24,111 bases of DNA from Methanolobus sp. UBA118 (GTDB lineage Archaea > Halobacteriota > Methanosarcinia > Methanosarcinales > Methanosarcinaceae), in NCBI GenBank assembly GCA_002508635.1, contig DACO01000050.1:1-24111 (forward strand). Reading direction: 5' to 3'. Positions 1-6,923 of the stretch are shown one piece after another (positions within the stretch are counted from its first letter, which is position 1; every line of letters begins with the position of its first letter). The notes below the pieces were generated by a model that worked only from the letters and a program-made list of their open reading frames with translations, was not told where the DNA came from and ran no database searches. Position numbers and translations under genes: made by a program.

Positions 1-791
1 GACTTGGCCTTTCCGAAACCTGCAATAATATCCTTATTACCCACGGCAAATCCAAGGCGCCATCCTGTCATGTTATAGGTCTTTGACATGGAGAAAAGCT
101 CCATACCGACTTCCATTGCCCCGTCGACTTTCAGGAAGCTTGGTGCCTTGTAGCCGTCATAGGTCATCTCTGAATAGGCGTTGTCATGTACAACCACAAT
201 ATCGTTGTCCCTGGCAAACTGCACGACCTCTTCAAAGTACTTTTTGTCGGCTGTCGCCGAGGTGGGGTTGTTAGGGTAGTTCAGGAACATCAGTTTTGAT
301 CTGCCAAGTATGTCCTTTGGTATGGCATCAAGGTCCGGCAGGAAACCGTTCTCTTCGAGAAGTGGCATAATATGAGCTTCTCCGCCTGCAAACTGTGTAC
401 CTATCTTATAGACAGGATATGCAGGGTCGGGACATAATGCCACATCTCCCGGGTTGATGAATGCAAGAGGGATGTGTGCGACTCCTTCCTTTGAGCCGAT
501 AAGCGTAAGTGTTTCGGAAACAGGGTCGAGGTCCAGTCCTCTGCTCTCCCTGCACCAGTCGGTAGCAGCCTTCCTGAACTCAAGCATGCCTGTGTAGGAA
601 GGATATCTGTGTGTGGAAGGATCGCGAACTGCCTGACACATGGAATCGACGATATGTTCAGGAGTTGGTTGGTCAGGATCACCGACTCCGAGATCGATCA
701 CATCCACGCCTTTTGCCTTTATTTCTGCTTTTGCTTCGTCTATGGTTGCAAACAAGTAAGGGGGTAATGCATTTATTCTGTCAGAGTACAT
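1..791 (-). CDS. dapL: LL-diaminopimelate aminotransferase, 5' part (cut by window edge)
   Basis: PLP-dependent class I/II aminotransferase that, in the DapL family, converts tetrahydrodipicolinate directly to LL-diaminopimelate using glutamate, the one-step branch of lysine synthesis used by many methanogens. The 263 visible codons start MYSDRINALPPYLF and contain the fold I landmarks: LGVGDPDQPTP near residue 38, a cofactor/substrate loop with YPNNPTSA, the HDNAYSEM aspartate-tyrosine segment, and the Schiff-base lysine K237 in SMSKTYNMTGWR. Family length is about 380-390, so roughly 120 C-terminal residues lie off the window. The start ATG (789-791) has an AGGTGA ribosome site five bases upstream and a good TATA box farther up. 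DapL and other class I aminotransferases (aspartate, alanine) look alike; the short N-terminus and loop sequences favour DapL, but substrate is inferred. Confidence 0.85.
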   Translation of the reverse strand, partial: MYSDRINALPPYLFATIDEAKAEIKAKGVDVIDLGVGDPDQPTPEHIVDSMCQAVRDPSTHRYPSYTGMLEFRKAATDWCRESRGLDLDPVSETLTLIGSKEGVAHIPLAFINPGDVALCPDPAYPVYKIGTQFAGGEAHIMPLLEENGFLPDLDAIPKDILGRSKLMFLNYPNNPTSATADKKYFEEVVQFARDNDIVVVHDNAYSEMTYDGYKAPSFLKVDGAMEVGMELFSMSKTYNMTGWRLGFAVGNKDIIAGFGKAK

Positions 792-830
792 TATTTCACC
801 TGATATTTGGACTTCTTTCAATAGGTAATT

Positions 831-841
831 CCATATATACC
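831..841 (-). promoter_or_regulatory. TATA box of dapL
   Basis: On the minus strand GGTATATATGG follows a purine-rich stretch (GGGGAA) that resembles a BRE. It lies about 40 bases ahead of the dapL ATG, which would give a transcript with a leader of roughly 15-20 bases holding the AGGTGA ribosome site. Sequence-based call only. Confidence 0.5.
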
Positions 842-929
842 TTCCCCTGTTCCTTAGTTCTACTGATAAAAAAGATGCTGTGTTTTTTCTCGTAACTTTA
901 AACGGAACGAAATCTATTAATAACTAAAA

Positions 930-940
930 TATAAATATAA
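930..940 (+). promoter_or_regulatory. TATA-like box ahead of the PAS histidine kinase
   Basis: The stretch TATAAATATAA sits about 20-29 bases before the GTG at 959. No Shine-Dalgarno precedes that GTG, so the spacing would fit a leaderless transcript starting at or very near the start codon. The whole 900-957 stretch is AT-rich, so the exact element is uncertain. Confidence 0.4.
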
Positions 941-958
941 TTAATATAAAAATAGTAG

Positions 959-2848
959 GTGTCTTCTATAACCGATTCCAATATGGCGCTGCTCAGAAAA
1001 AGGGAGAAAGAACTGGAATGCATATACAGTATCTCAGATCTGTTTGATATGCATATCCCACTTAAGTCCTTACTCAAGGGAATAGTAAGGCGCATACCTT
1101 CCTCATGCAGTCATTCAGAACTGGCAGCAGCACGTATTACACTTGACGATGAGGTCTACCAGACTCCTGAATATGAAGACACTCCATGGATGATGTCTAT
1201 CGATATATTCGTTCATGGCAAGGTTCGGGGCTGTCTCGATGTTGTCTACATCGAAGAACGTCCGCCTTTGGATGTCGGGCCATTTCTCAACGAAGAGAAA
1301 AAACTGATGGATGTTATTGTTTCCAGGCTTGGGAAGGTCCTTGAAAGAAGGCATGTGGAAGAAGCCTTACTTGACTCCGAGAAAAGATACAGGGTTATTT
1401 TTGAATCATCTCCTCTTGGTATTTTCATAGACCGCAACGGCATAATCACCCATTGCAACAGGAGTTTCTTAAAGATATTCGGCCTGTCACGTGAGGATGT
1501 TATCGGTTCAGAGGTCACTGATTTTGTGAACGATGAAAAGCTGGAGAAAGTACTTTTCAGGTCCGACCAGGAGATTATGCCTTACTATGAAACAGAGTAC
1601 ACTGCCAGACTAGCAGGCCGACAGGTTCACTTACGATCATACTACGTTCCACACAGGTCTTCAAGAACAACCCTCGAGGGTGGGGTATGCCTGATTGCGG
1701 ATATTACAAGGAATAAACAATCAGAGGATGCACTGCACCAACAAAAAGAGCTGCTTACAAGCACCTTCAATGCACTTCAGGATCTGATAGTTGTCGTGGA
1801 CAGGGAACTGAACGTAGTCACCAGTAACTGGAAGAGCGACGAGCTGATCAGTCCTGAAAAGAGAAAGGTCCATCCGCATTGCTATGAATGTTTCATGCAC
1901 CGTGATGAACCATGTGACCCGTGTCATGTGAAAGATGTATTTTCCACAGGAGAGGTTGCCGAAAACGAATATACCAGTCCCGTTGACGGAAAGACCAGGG
2001 AGTACCGTGTATTCCCGGTATTCGGCAAGAACAATGATATAGTAATGGCCGTGGAACACATCCGTGACATTACCGAACGCAAGCAGACCGAGACCGCTCT
2101 TCAGCAATCCACGGAAGAGCTTGCCAGTGCATACAAGGAGCTCCAATCCCTTGACAAGCTCAAGGATGAATTCCTTTCAAATCTCCGCCATGAACTCAAT
2201 ACTCCTCTTACCACAATCAGAGGTTACAGTGAACTGCTGCAGGAAGGCACTTTTGGCCCCTTGAATCCCGAACAGGAAAATGCAGTTGATAAAGTTGTGA
2301 ACAAATCCAAACGTCTGCATAGCCTGCTTGATTCTCTTTTATTTGCCAGTAGCTCGCAGGGTGGAAGGGTTAAATATAACTTTGAGAAAATGCTGCTGTC
2401 CGATTCCTTACAGTCTGCAATCGGAGAAGTGTCCCGGAATGCTAAGGACAAGAGCATTTCCCTGAATTTCAATCAGCCACAGGAAGTACTTCTGACAAAA
2501 GCGGATGCCGATTATCTTCCCAGGGTCTTTGTGAACCTGATCGATAATGCCATTAAGTTTACTCCAAGGGAAGGGAAGATCGACCTTTCAGCATTCAGGG
2601 AGAACGGGGATGTACATGCGATCATTGAGGACAACGGAATAGGAATTTCAGAAGAGAACCTGCCAAAGCTTTTCCAGAAATTCTACCAGATAGACAGCTC
2701 ATCAACAAGGAATTACGGTGGCAACGGCCTTGGACTCTATATCTCAAAGGTTATAGTAGAAGACCATGGCGGAAAAATATGGATCGAAAGCGAGGAAGGT
2801 GCCGGTACCAGGGTACACGTGACACTTCCTGCTATTGATCAGAATTAA
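959..2848 (+). CDS. Cytosolic PAS/PAS sensor histidine kinase with a four-cysteine CxxCH PAS domain
   Basis: Sensor kinase of 629 residues with no membrane segment. Order: GAF-like N-terminal region (about 10-130), PAS1 (about 140-258, with a RYRVIFESSPLGIF core), PAS2 (about 262-380, ending DITERKQ), HisKA with phospho-acceptor H411 in RHELNTPLTTIRGY, and HATPase_c with N box NLIDNAIKF (about 526), G1 DNGIGI, F box FYQID and G2 GGNGLGL (about 586). All catalytic boxes are intact, so activity is expected. PAS2 holds C308, C311, C319, C322 and H323 (HCYEC then EPCDPCH), a possible metal, redox or heme c site. No receiver domain or response regulator lies nearby, as is common for methanogen kinases. 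The GTG start is the longest option; an ATG at 983 (MALLRKREKE) is a real alternative because neither has a convincing ribosome site. Signal and partner are unknown. Confidence 0.92.
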   Translation: MSSITDSNMALLRKREKELECIYSISDLFDMHIPLKSLLKGIVRRIPSSCSHSELAAARITLDDEVYQTPEYEDTPWMMSIDIFVHGKVRGCLDVVYIEERPPLDVGPFLNEEKKLMDVIVSRLGKVLERRHVEEALLDSEKRYRVIFESSPLGIFIDRNGIITHCNRSFLKIFGLSREDVIGSEVTDFVNDEKLEKVLFRSDQEIMPYYETEYTARLAGRQVHLRSYYVPHRSSRTTLEGGVCLIADITRNKQSEDALHQQKELLTSTFNALQDLIVVVDRELNVVTSNWKSDELISPEKRKVHPHCYECFMHRDEPCDPCHVKDVFSTGEVAENEYTSPVDGKTREYRVFPVFGKNNDIVMAVEHIRDITERKQTETALQQSTEELASAYKELQSLDKLKDEFLSNLRHELNTPLTTIRGYSELLQEGTFGPLNPEQENAVDKVVNKSKRLHSLLDSLLFASSSQGGRVKYNFEKMLLSDSLQSAIGEVSRNAKDKSISLNFNQPQEVLLTKADADYLPRVFVNLIDNAIKFTPREGKIDLSAFRENGDVHAIIEDNGIGISEENLPKLFQKFYQIDSSSTRNYGGNGLGLYISKVIVEDHGGKIWIESEEGAGTRVHVTLPAIDQN

Positions 2849-2859
2849 AAAAAGAAATT
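2847..2859 (-). terminator. Oligo-T stretch after the acetolactate decarboxylase gene
   Basis: Read on the minus strand, a run of seven T follows ten to twenty bases after the gene's stop (TTTCTTTTTTT), without a preceding hairpin. Archaeal termination commonly needs only such T-runs. It overlaps the stop codon of the convergent kinase gene. Confidence 0.4.
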
Positions 2860-2868
2860 TGTATTATC

Positions 2869-3720
2869 TCACTTTTCAACCTGCTCCAGATCTGAAGCCT
2901 TATCACTTGAAAGGTCCACGTCCTGGAAGTCGTTACTCTCAGGAAGGTCCATGAAGAAATCGTAAGTATTGTCAATTTCGACTTCTCCCTCGATTATGTC
3001 GAATTCAAGTACATGTCCTCCGGCAGTCCTGTCCTCGTTTATGAAATGCAGGTGATATCCCGGTATATTGATGCCATCTACATATGCCGGCAGCCAGTAA
3101 CCCACTATTACTCCGTTGACCTGTTCCATCTCAAAGGTCGGCTGGTTCTTTGTGACCTCCACCAGTTTAGGATATGGTTTTTCCTGTTTTGGGACACTTC
3201 TTGTCTTGATATACTCGAAACTACCGTTGATCTTGATACCGTACATGATATTTTTGTTTTGCATCATTTCGGAAAGATACTCTTCGGTGAGTGTCATGTT
3301 CATGGGTTCGCTGATAAGCTCTTTAGTATCAGCTTCAAAAAACGTCACCGCAGCGAAGGGTGTGGTCATTGTATCATTTACAGTATAGGCAACCCCATCC
3401 GCCTTAACCTGATATATTTCACCATCAAGCTCTATCATCTCACCATCAAGGCCTGAAAAGGTTCCGATTCCGAAATCCCCGTACTGTTTCAGAGTTCCGT
3501 ACTCAGTGTCTCCGTCATAGACACCTTCAAGAAGCGCGTTTATGGTGGATACCTGATACAGTATATCATTTGAATCATATTGATTTGCGACTGTGTCTTC
3601 CGTTTTCTCTTCCGGATTGCTCTGGGCATTGGCGTCCGGTGCAGTTTCATCGATGCATCCGGAAAACGCTGTGAACATAAGTGATAGTACTATTGTAAGA
3701 ATGATTACTTTCTTTTTCAT
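2869..3720 (-). CDS. budA: Alpha-acetolactate decarboxylase, predicted exported lipoprotein
   Basis: Converts 2-acetolactate to acetoin and CO2. Family markers in the 283-residue product: LLEGVYDGDTEYGTLKQYG, GDFGIGTFSGLDGEM, the IKTRSVPKQ arginine segment, and the zinc ligands H223 and H225 (GYHLHF) plus H236 (GGHVLEF), whose 2- and 11-residue spacing is that of the Bacillus and Brevibacillus enzymes. The N-terminus is a signal peptide: KKK, a hydrophobic core, then a lipobox-like FSGC at 19-22, so the protein is probably anchored outside the membrane by C22; an acidic linker (23-50) follows. I chose the ATG at 3718-3720 rather than the one four codons earlier because GGAG lies at the right distance from it. 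It is monocistronic or follows cheW. Acetolactate is normally an intracellular branched-chain intermediate, so an extracellular site is odd. Confidence 0.88.
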   Translation of the reverse strand: MKKKVIILTIVLSLMFTAFSGCIDETAPDANAQSNPEEKTEDTVANQYDSNDILYQVSTINALLEGVYDGDTEYGTLKQYGDFGIGTFSGLDGEMIELDGEIYQVKADGVAYTVNDTMTTPFAAVTFFEADTKELISEPMNMTLTEEYLSEMMQNKNIMYGIKINGSFEYIKTRSVPKQEKPYPKLVEVTKNQPTFEMEQVNGVIVGYWLPAYVDGINIPGYHLHFINEDRTAGGHVLEFDIIEGEVEIDNTYDFFMDLPESNDFQDVDLSSDKASDLEQVEK

Positions 3721-3895
3721 GATTATCTCCATGATGGTTTTTCCATAAAGTCAATTATAGCTATAAAACAAATAAAACAATAAAATTTGAAAACCACGAT
3801 CAGGATTTTCTTTTTGCTTAAAAGTAAAGTAAGAATATCTGCTTTCTGACCTGGCATTCTTTGAAATACGGATATTGTGCCCGCTTTAAGAGTTT

Positions 3896-4372
3896 TCAGG
3901 CGGCTGTTTCGTTTATAATACTATCAAGGTTCAGGAGTATCAGCAGCCTTTCATCTATTTTTCCTACTCCCTTGAGGTAGTCTGCGTTGATCTTCTGATT
4001 TATGATATCAGGTGTCTGATCAACATTGGTATTGAGCAGCCTGATTACTTCGCTTACGGAGTCCACTACCATACCTATGATTGTACCTTCAACATCTACG
4101 ACAATGATCCTTGTCTCATCGGTGATCTCCTTTGAAGGAAGACCGAACCTCTTATCAAGATCCATTACAACGATAATCTTCCCACGCAGATTGATGACAC
4201 CTTTGATATAATCCGGTGATCTCGGGATACGTGTTATTTCAGGAAGCCGGATGATCTCCTGCACTTTCATTATATCAACGCCGAACTCTTCCATCCCCAG
4301 ATTGAAAATAACAAGCTGGAGCAGATCATCTGTATTAACATGTTCCTGGAAATTATTTGCCTCATTTTCCAT
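3896..4372 (-). CDS. cheW: Solo CheW-family chemotaxis coupling protein
   Basis: CheW domain of 158 residues; CheW links receptors to the CheA kinase in chemotaxis arrays. Visible features: LLQLVIFNLGMEEFGVDI at the domain start, VQEIIRLPEITRIPRSPDYIKGVINLRG (the best conserved CheW stretch), VMDLDKRFGLP, the VVDSVSEVIRL segment and a closing LLILLNLDSI. About 16 acidic N-terminal residues precede the domain. I chose the ATG at 4370-4372, which has a GAGGGT ribosome site five bases upstream, over a TTG four codons earlier. No cheA, receptor, cheR or cheB lies nearby, so it either joins an array encoded elsewhere or serves a receptor-type sensor. It is transcribed toward the decarboxylase gene with a 175-base gap, so co-transcription is uncertain. 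Confidence 0.93.
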   Translation of the reverse strand: MENEANNFQEHVNTDDLLQLVIFNLGMEEFGVDIMKVQEIIRLPEITRIPRSPDYIKGVINLRGKIIVVMDLDKRFGLPSKEITDETRIIVVDVEGTIIGMVVDSVSEVIRLLNTNVDQTPDIINQKINADYLKGVGKIDERLLILLNLDSIINETAA

Positions 4373-4530
4373 ATTGACCCTCAACTGAAAAATTGATTAC
4401 TAATGATATTATTATGTTATATTTTGAATTATATAATAATAGATTGTATATATACTTTCGCTAATCTACGATACATCAAATTCGGCCAGTTACCACAAAT
4501 ATCGAGATTAAAAAAACCACCGTAAAAGTC

Positions 4531-4565
4531 AGCTACAAATAAAAGGACTGATATATTATGTAGCT
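4531..4565. repeat. 7-base inverted repeat upstream of the CPBP-like gene
   Basis: AGCTACA at 4531-4537 and its perfect complement TGTAGCT at 4559-4565 are separated by 21 AT-rich bases, inside the 257-base divergent region between cheW and the CPBP-like gene. It could be a dimer-binding operator near the plus-strand promoter. Short enough to be chance. The rest of the region is AT-rich with several TATA-like stretches near 4400-4450. Confidence 0.3.
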
Positions 4566-4629
4566 ATAATAAAAGTAATCTTAAACGTAAAATAACTTAA
4601 CCCAGGCTGTTCTAAAAAAGGAAATAAGG

Positions 4630-5403
4630 ATGGATGCCAGAAATATTGTAGACCAGAAGATCTTCTGGTCATTATTCCTAGTGGCGGAGTTATCGGCGAT
4701 CGCATCTGTACCCTATGGTGTATCAATCTCTGGTGATGCGATCTATGAATATGGTATATCTCCTCCGATGATCCTTGCAACTCAGTTTGCAAGAGGAACA
4801 ATACTTTTGATTTTAGCAATCCTTACGGGTATAGTTCTTGGTAAAAAGGTCGGTCTGAAAACTCCTGTGCTTGAATCATTGTTTGAGGGTAAAGGTCTGC
4901 CAGCTGATTTTTATCAATCCCTGAAATTATCGGTTATTCTCGGTGCTTTTGCAGGCACACTTATCTTTGCTACAGACAGGTTTGTCTTTTCCATGTTCAT
5001 CGAGCCTCTGACTCCGTTACTATCATCACCACCGCTCTGGCAAAGATTCTTTTATTCATTCTATGCTGGTATAATTGAAGAGATTGTTCTGAGATTTTTC
5101 CTGTTAACACTTTTAGTATGGATTACCTGGAAAATAAAACGGACACCAGAGGGTCTTCCTACAGATACGGGAGTATGGTTATCCATACTTCTGGTGAGTG
5201 TTCTTTATGGTATTGGTTATATTAGCTCCCTATCCTTGCCTACAGATCCGGGTCCGATAGTGAATTTAGGAATTGTCTCTTTAAGTTTGGTTACCGGTAC
5301 TATTTTTGGCTGGTTGTACTGGAAAAAAGGACTTGAAGCATCAATTATCGCTAATTTTACGGCTTCTCTGACATTATTCGTGATTCTTGGTTCTTTGTTC
5401 TAG
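4630..5403 (+). CDS. CPBP/CAAX-protease-like membrane protein lacking the conserved histidines
   Basis: Polytopic membrane protein of 257 residues with about seven hydrophobic segments (roughly 12-32, 55-75, 99-117, 142-168, 184-205, 215-233, 240-256). The family signature EExxxR is present as E150-E151-IVL-R155 in AGIIEEIVLRFF, which is why I assign it to the CPBP (Abi/CAAX prenyl protease) superfamily. The later FxxxH motif reads LYGIGYI, with Tyr for His, and the usual HFxxN reads ANFTAS, with Asn for His. In active family members these histidines bind the metal or activate water, so this protein may be a non-protease relative. The ATG at 4630 has AAGGA about eight bases upstream. No substrate or partner is evident; it has its own promoter region and is followed by a 133-base gap before the RimK operon. 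Confidence 0.75.
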   Translation: MDARNIVDQKIFWSLFLVAELSAIASVPYGVSISGDAIYEYGISPPMILATQFARGTILLILAILTGIVLGKKVGLKTPVLESLFEGKGLPADFYQSLKLSVILGAFAGTLIFATDRFVFSMFIEPLTPLLSSPPLWQRFFYSFYAGIIEEIVLRFFLLTLLVWITWKIKRTPEGLPTDTGVWLSILLVSVLYGIGYISSLSLPTDPGPIVNLGIVSLSLVTGTIFGWLYWKKGLEASIIANFTASLTLFVILGSLF

Positions 5404-5536
5404 CGTGGCAAGATAAAGTTTAAGAGCAGGTTTGCTGATTAGCGTATGGAAGTTAAGTTAAAACAACAATTTCTTTCTATTTATGAAGACAAATATTTGA
5501 TCGTACTGTAACTATAATAGCAGTGAGAATATACTC

Positions 5537-6019
5537 ATGATAAAAAAAAATCAGACCCTTACGGTTGGATGGAGAGAGTGGGTTGCATTACCCGGGCTGG
5601 AGCTGCATGCCATAAAAGCAAAAGTGGATACGGGTGCCAGGACATCTGCGTTGCATGCCTTTGATATTGAGCATTATACTGAAAACGGTATGGAAATGCT
5701 CCGTTTTTTGATCCATCCCATACAGAAGAACAGGGATTTTTATATCGAATGCAGGGCTCCCCTGAAAGATAAGCGTCAGGTGACCGATTCCGGTGGGCAC
5801 AGGGAGATGCGTTATGTTATCGAAACACTTATTGTAATTGACAAATATTCTTACCCTATAGAATTGACTCTTACTGACCGCGATACTATGCGTTTTCGAA
5901 TGCTGCTGGGGCGAGAGGCACTGAAAGAGAGAATCATTGTAGATCCGGCGGCATCGTTTTTGTGTGGAAAAGTGAACGCAGAACAGGTATACGGTCTAAA
6001 AACAGAGGTAAATGAATGA
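5537..6019 (+). CDS. rimB: RimB-like retropepsin-fold protein (so-called ATP-dependent zinc protease family)
   Basis: Product of 160 residues, normal for the family (PF05618/COG4067). The hallmark is VDTGARTSALHA at residues 30-41, the single-chain retropepsin-like aspartate motif with D31 as the presumed catalytic residue; GWREWVALPGL precedes it and the C-terminal half holds TLTDRDTMRFRMLLGREAL, the second conserved segment. In Pseudomonas the homologous RimB interacts with RimK and trims glutamate tails. The older zinc protease name is not supported by any zinc motif here. It is the first gene of a three-gene operon: its TGA overlaps the rimK ATG (ATGA, 6016-6019), so the two are translationally coupled. 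The ATG start has GTGAG nine bases upstream. Role as the eraser of RimK-added glutamate is inferred from family and neighbourhood. Confidence 0.85.
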   Translation: MIKKNQTLTVGWREWVALPGLELHAIKAKVDTGARTSALHAFDIEHYTENGMEMLRFLIHPIQKNRDFYIECRAPLKDKRQVTDSGGHREMRYVIETLIVIDKYSYPIELTLTDRDTMRFRMLLGREALKERIIVDPAASFLCGKVNAEQVYGLKTEVNE

Positions 6020-6921
6020 AAATCGCTTTACTGTCAAGAAACAAAAAACTATATTCATCCCGTCGGTTAATTGAAGCAGCAGAAGAAAGAGGACATGAAG
6101 TTCAGGTAATAGATGTTCTGCGGGCTTACATGAACATTGCTTCCCACAAACCTTCTATTCATTACAAAGGCGAGGATATAAACGATGTTGATGCCGTTAT
6201 TCCTCGTATCGGTGCATCGGTAACCGCTTATGGTGCAGCGGTACTGCGTCAGTTCGAGATGATGGGTGTCTTCCCCTTAAACGAATCCGTGGCGCTTACA
6301 CGTTCCAGGGATAAGCTTCGTTCCCTGCAGTTATTGTCCCGTAAAGGCATAGGTCTGCCTGTTACAGTGTATGCCAGCAAGCCCGATGATGTAAAGGATA
6401 TGATAGCAATGGTCGGGGGACCACCACTTGTTATAAAACTCCTTGAGGGAACTCAGGGTATAGGTGTTGTACTTGCTGAAACACATAAGTCTGCGGAAAG
6501 TATCATACAGGGCTTCATGGGTATTAATGCAAGTATCCTTGTACAGGAATACATAAAGGAGTCAAAAGGAGCCGATATCCGCTGTTTTGTTATTGGTGGA
6601 AAAGTTGTTGCATCCATGAAGAGACAGGGACCCGAAGGTGAGTTCCGTTCAAATGTACACAGAGGAGGTTCTGCGACTCCGATAAAGATCACACCTGAAG
6701 AGCGCTCCACCGCAGTGCGTGCTGCAAAGATCATGGGACTCAATGTTGCAGGTGTTGATCTCCTGCGTTCAAACCACGGACCTGTTGTGATGGAAGTTAA
6801 TTCCAGTCCCGGACTGGAAGCCATTGAATCAGCCACCGGAAAGGACATTGCCGGTCTGATTATCGAGTATATCGAGAAAAACAAGAAGTTCGGTAAAACC
6901 GCGACTAGAGGAAAAGGTTAA
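6016..6921 (+). CDS. rimK: RimK alpha-L-glutamate ligase (ATP-grasp)
   Basis: ATP-grasp ligase of 301 residues that in E. coli adds glutamates to the C-terminus of ribosomal protein S6 and can make poly-alpha-glutamate. The resemblance to E. coli RimK is striking by eye: DAVIPRIG, LRQFEMMGVFPLNES, SRDKLRSLQLLSRKGI, KLLEGTQGIGVVLAET, LVQEYIKES, the RSNVHRGG loop and GVDLLRSNHGPVVMEVNSSPGLE. The Mg ligands E260 and N262 fall at the same numbers as in E. coli. Methanogen relatives CofF and MptN also belong to this fold and cannot be fully excluded, but the motif-level match and the rimB neighbour favour true RimK. Archaea have no bS6, so the acceptor must be something else. Coupled to rimB upstream (ATGA overlap); the next gene starts three bases after its stop. 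Probable ancient transfer from bacteria. Confidence 0.93.
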   Translation: MKIALLSRNKKLYSSRRLIEAAEERGHEVQVIDVLRAYMNIASHKPSIHYKGEDINDVDAVIPRIGASVTAYGAAVLRQFEMMGVFPLNESVALTRSRDKLRSLQLLSRKGIGLPVTVYASKPDDVKDMIAMVGGPPLVIKLLEGTQGIGVVLAETHKSAESIIQGFMGINASILVQEYIKESKGADIRCFVIGGKVVASMKRQGPEGEFRSNVHRGGSATPIKITPEERSTAVRAAKIMGLNVAGVDLLRSNHGPVVMEVNSSPGLEAIESATGKDIAGLIIEYIEKNKKFGKTATRGKG

Positions 6922-6923
6922 TC

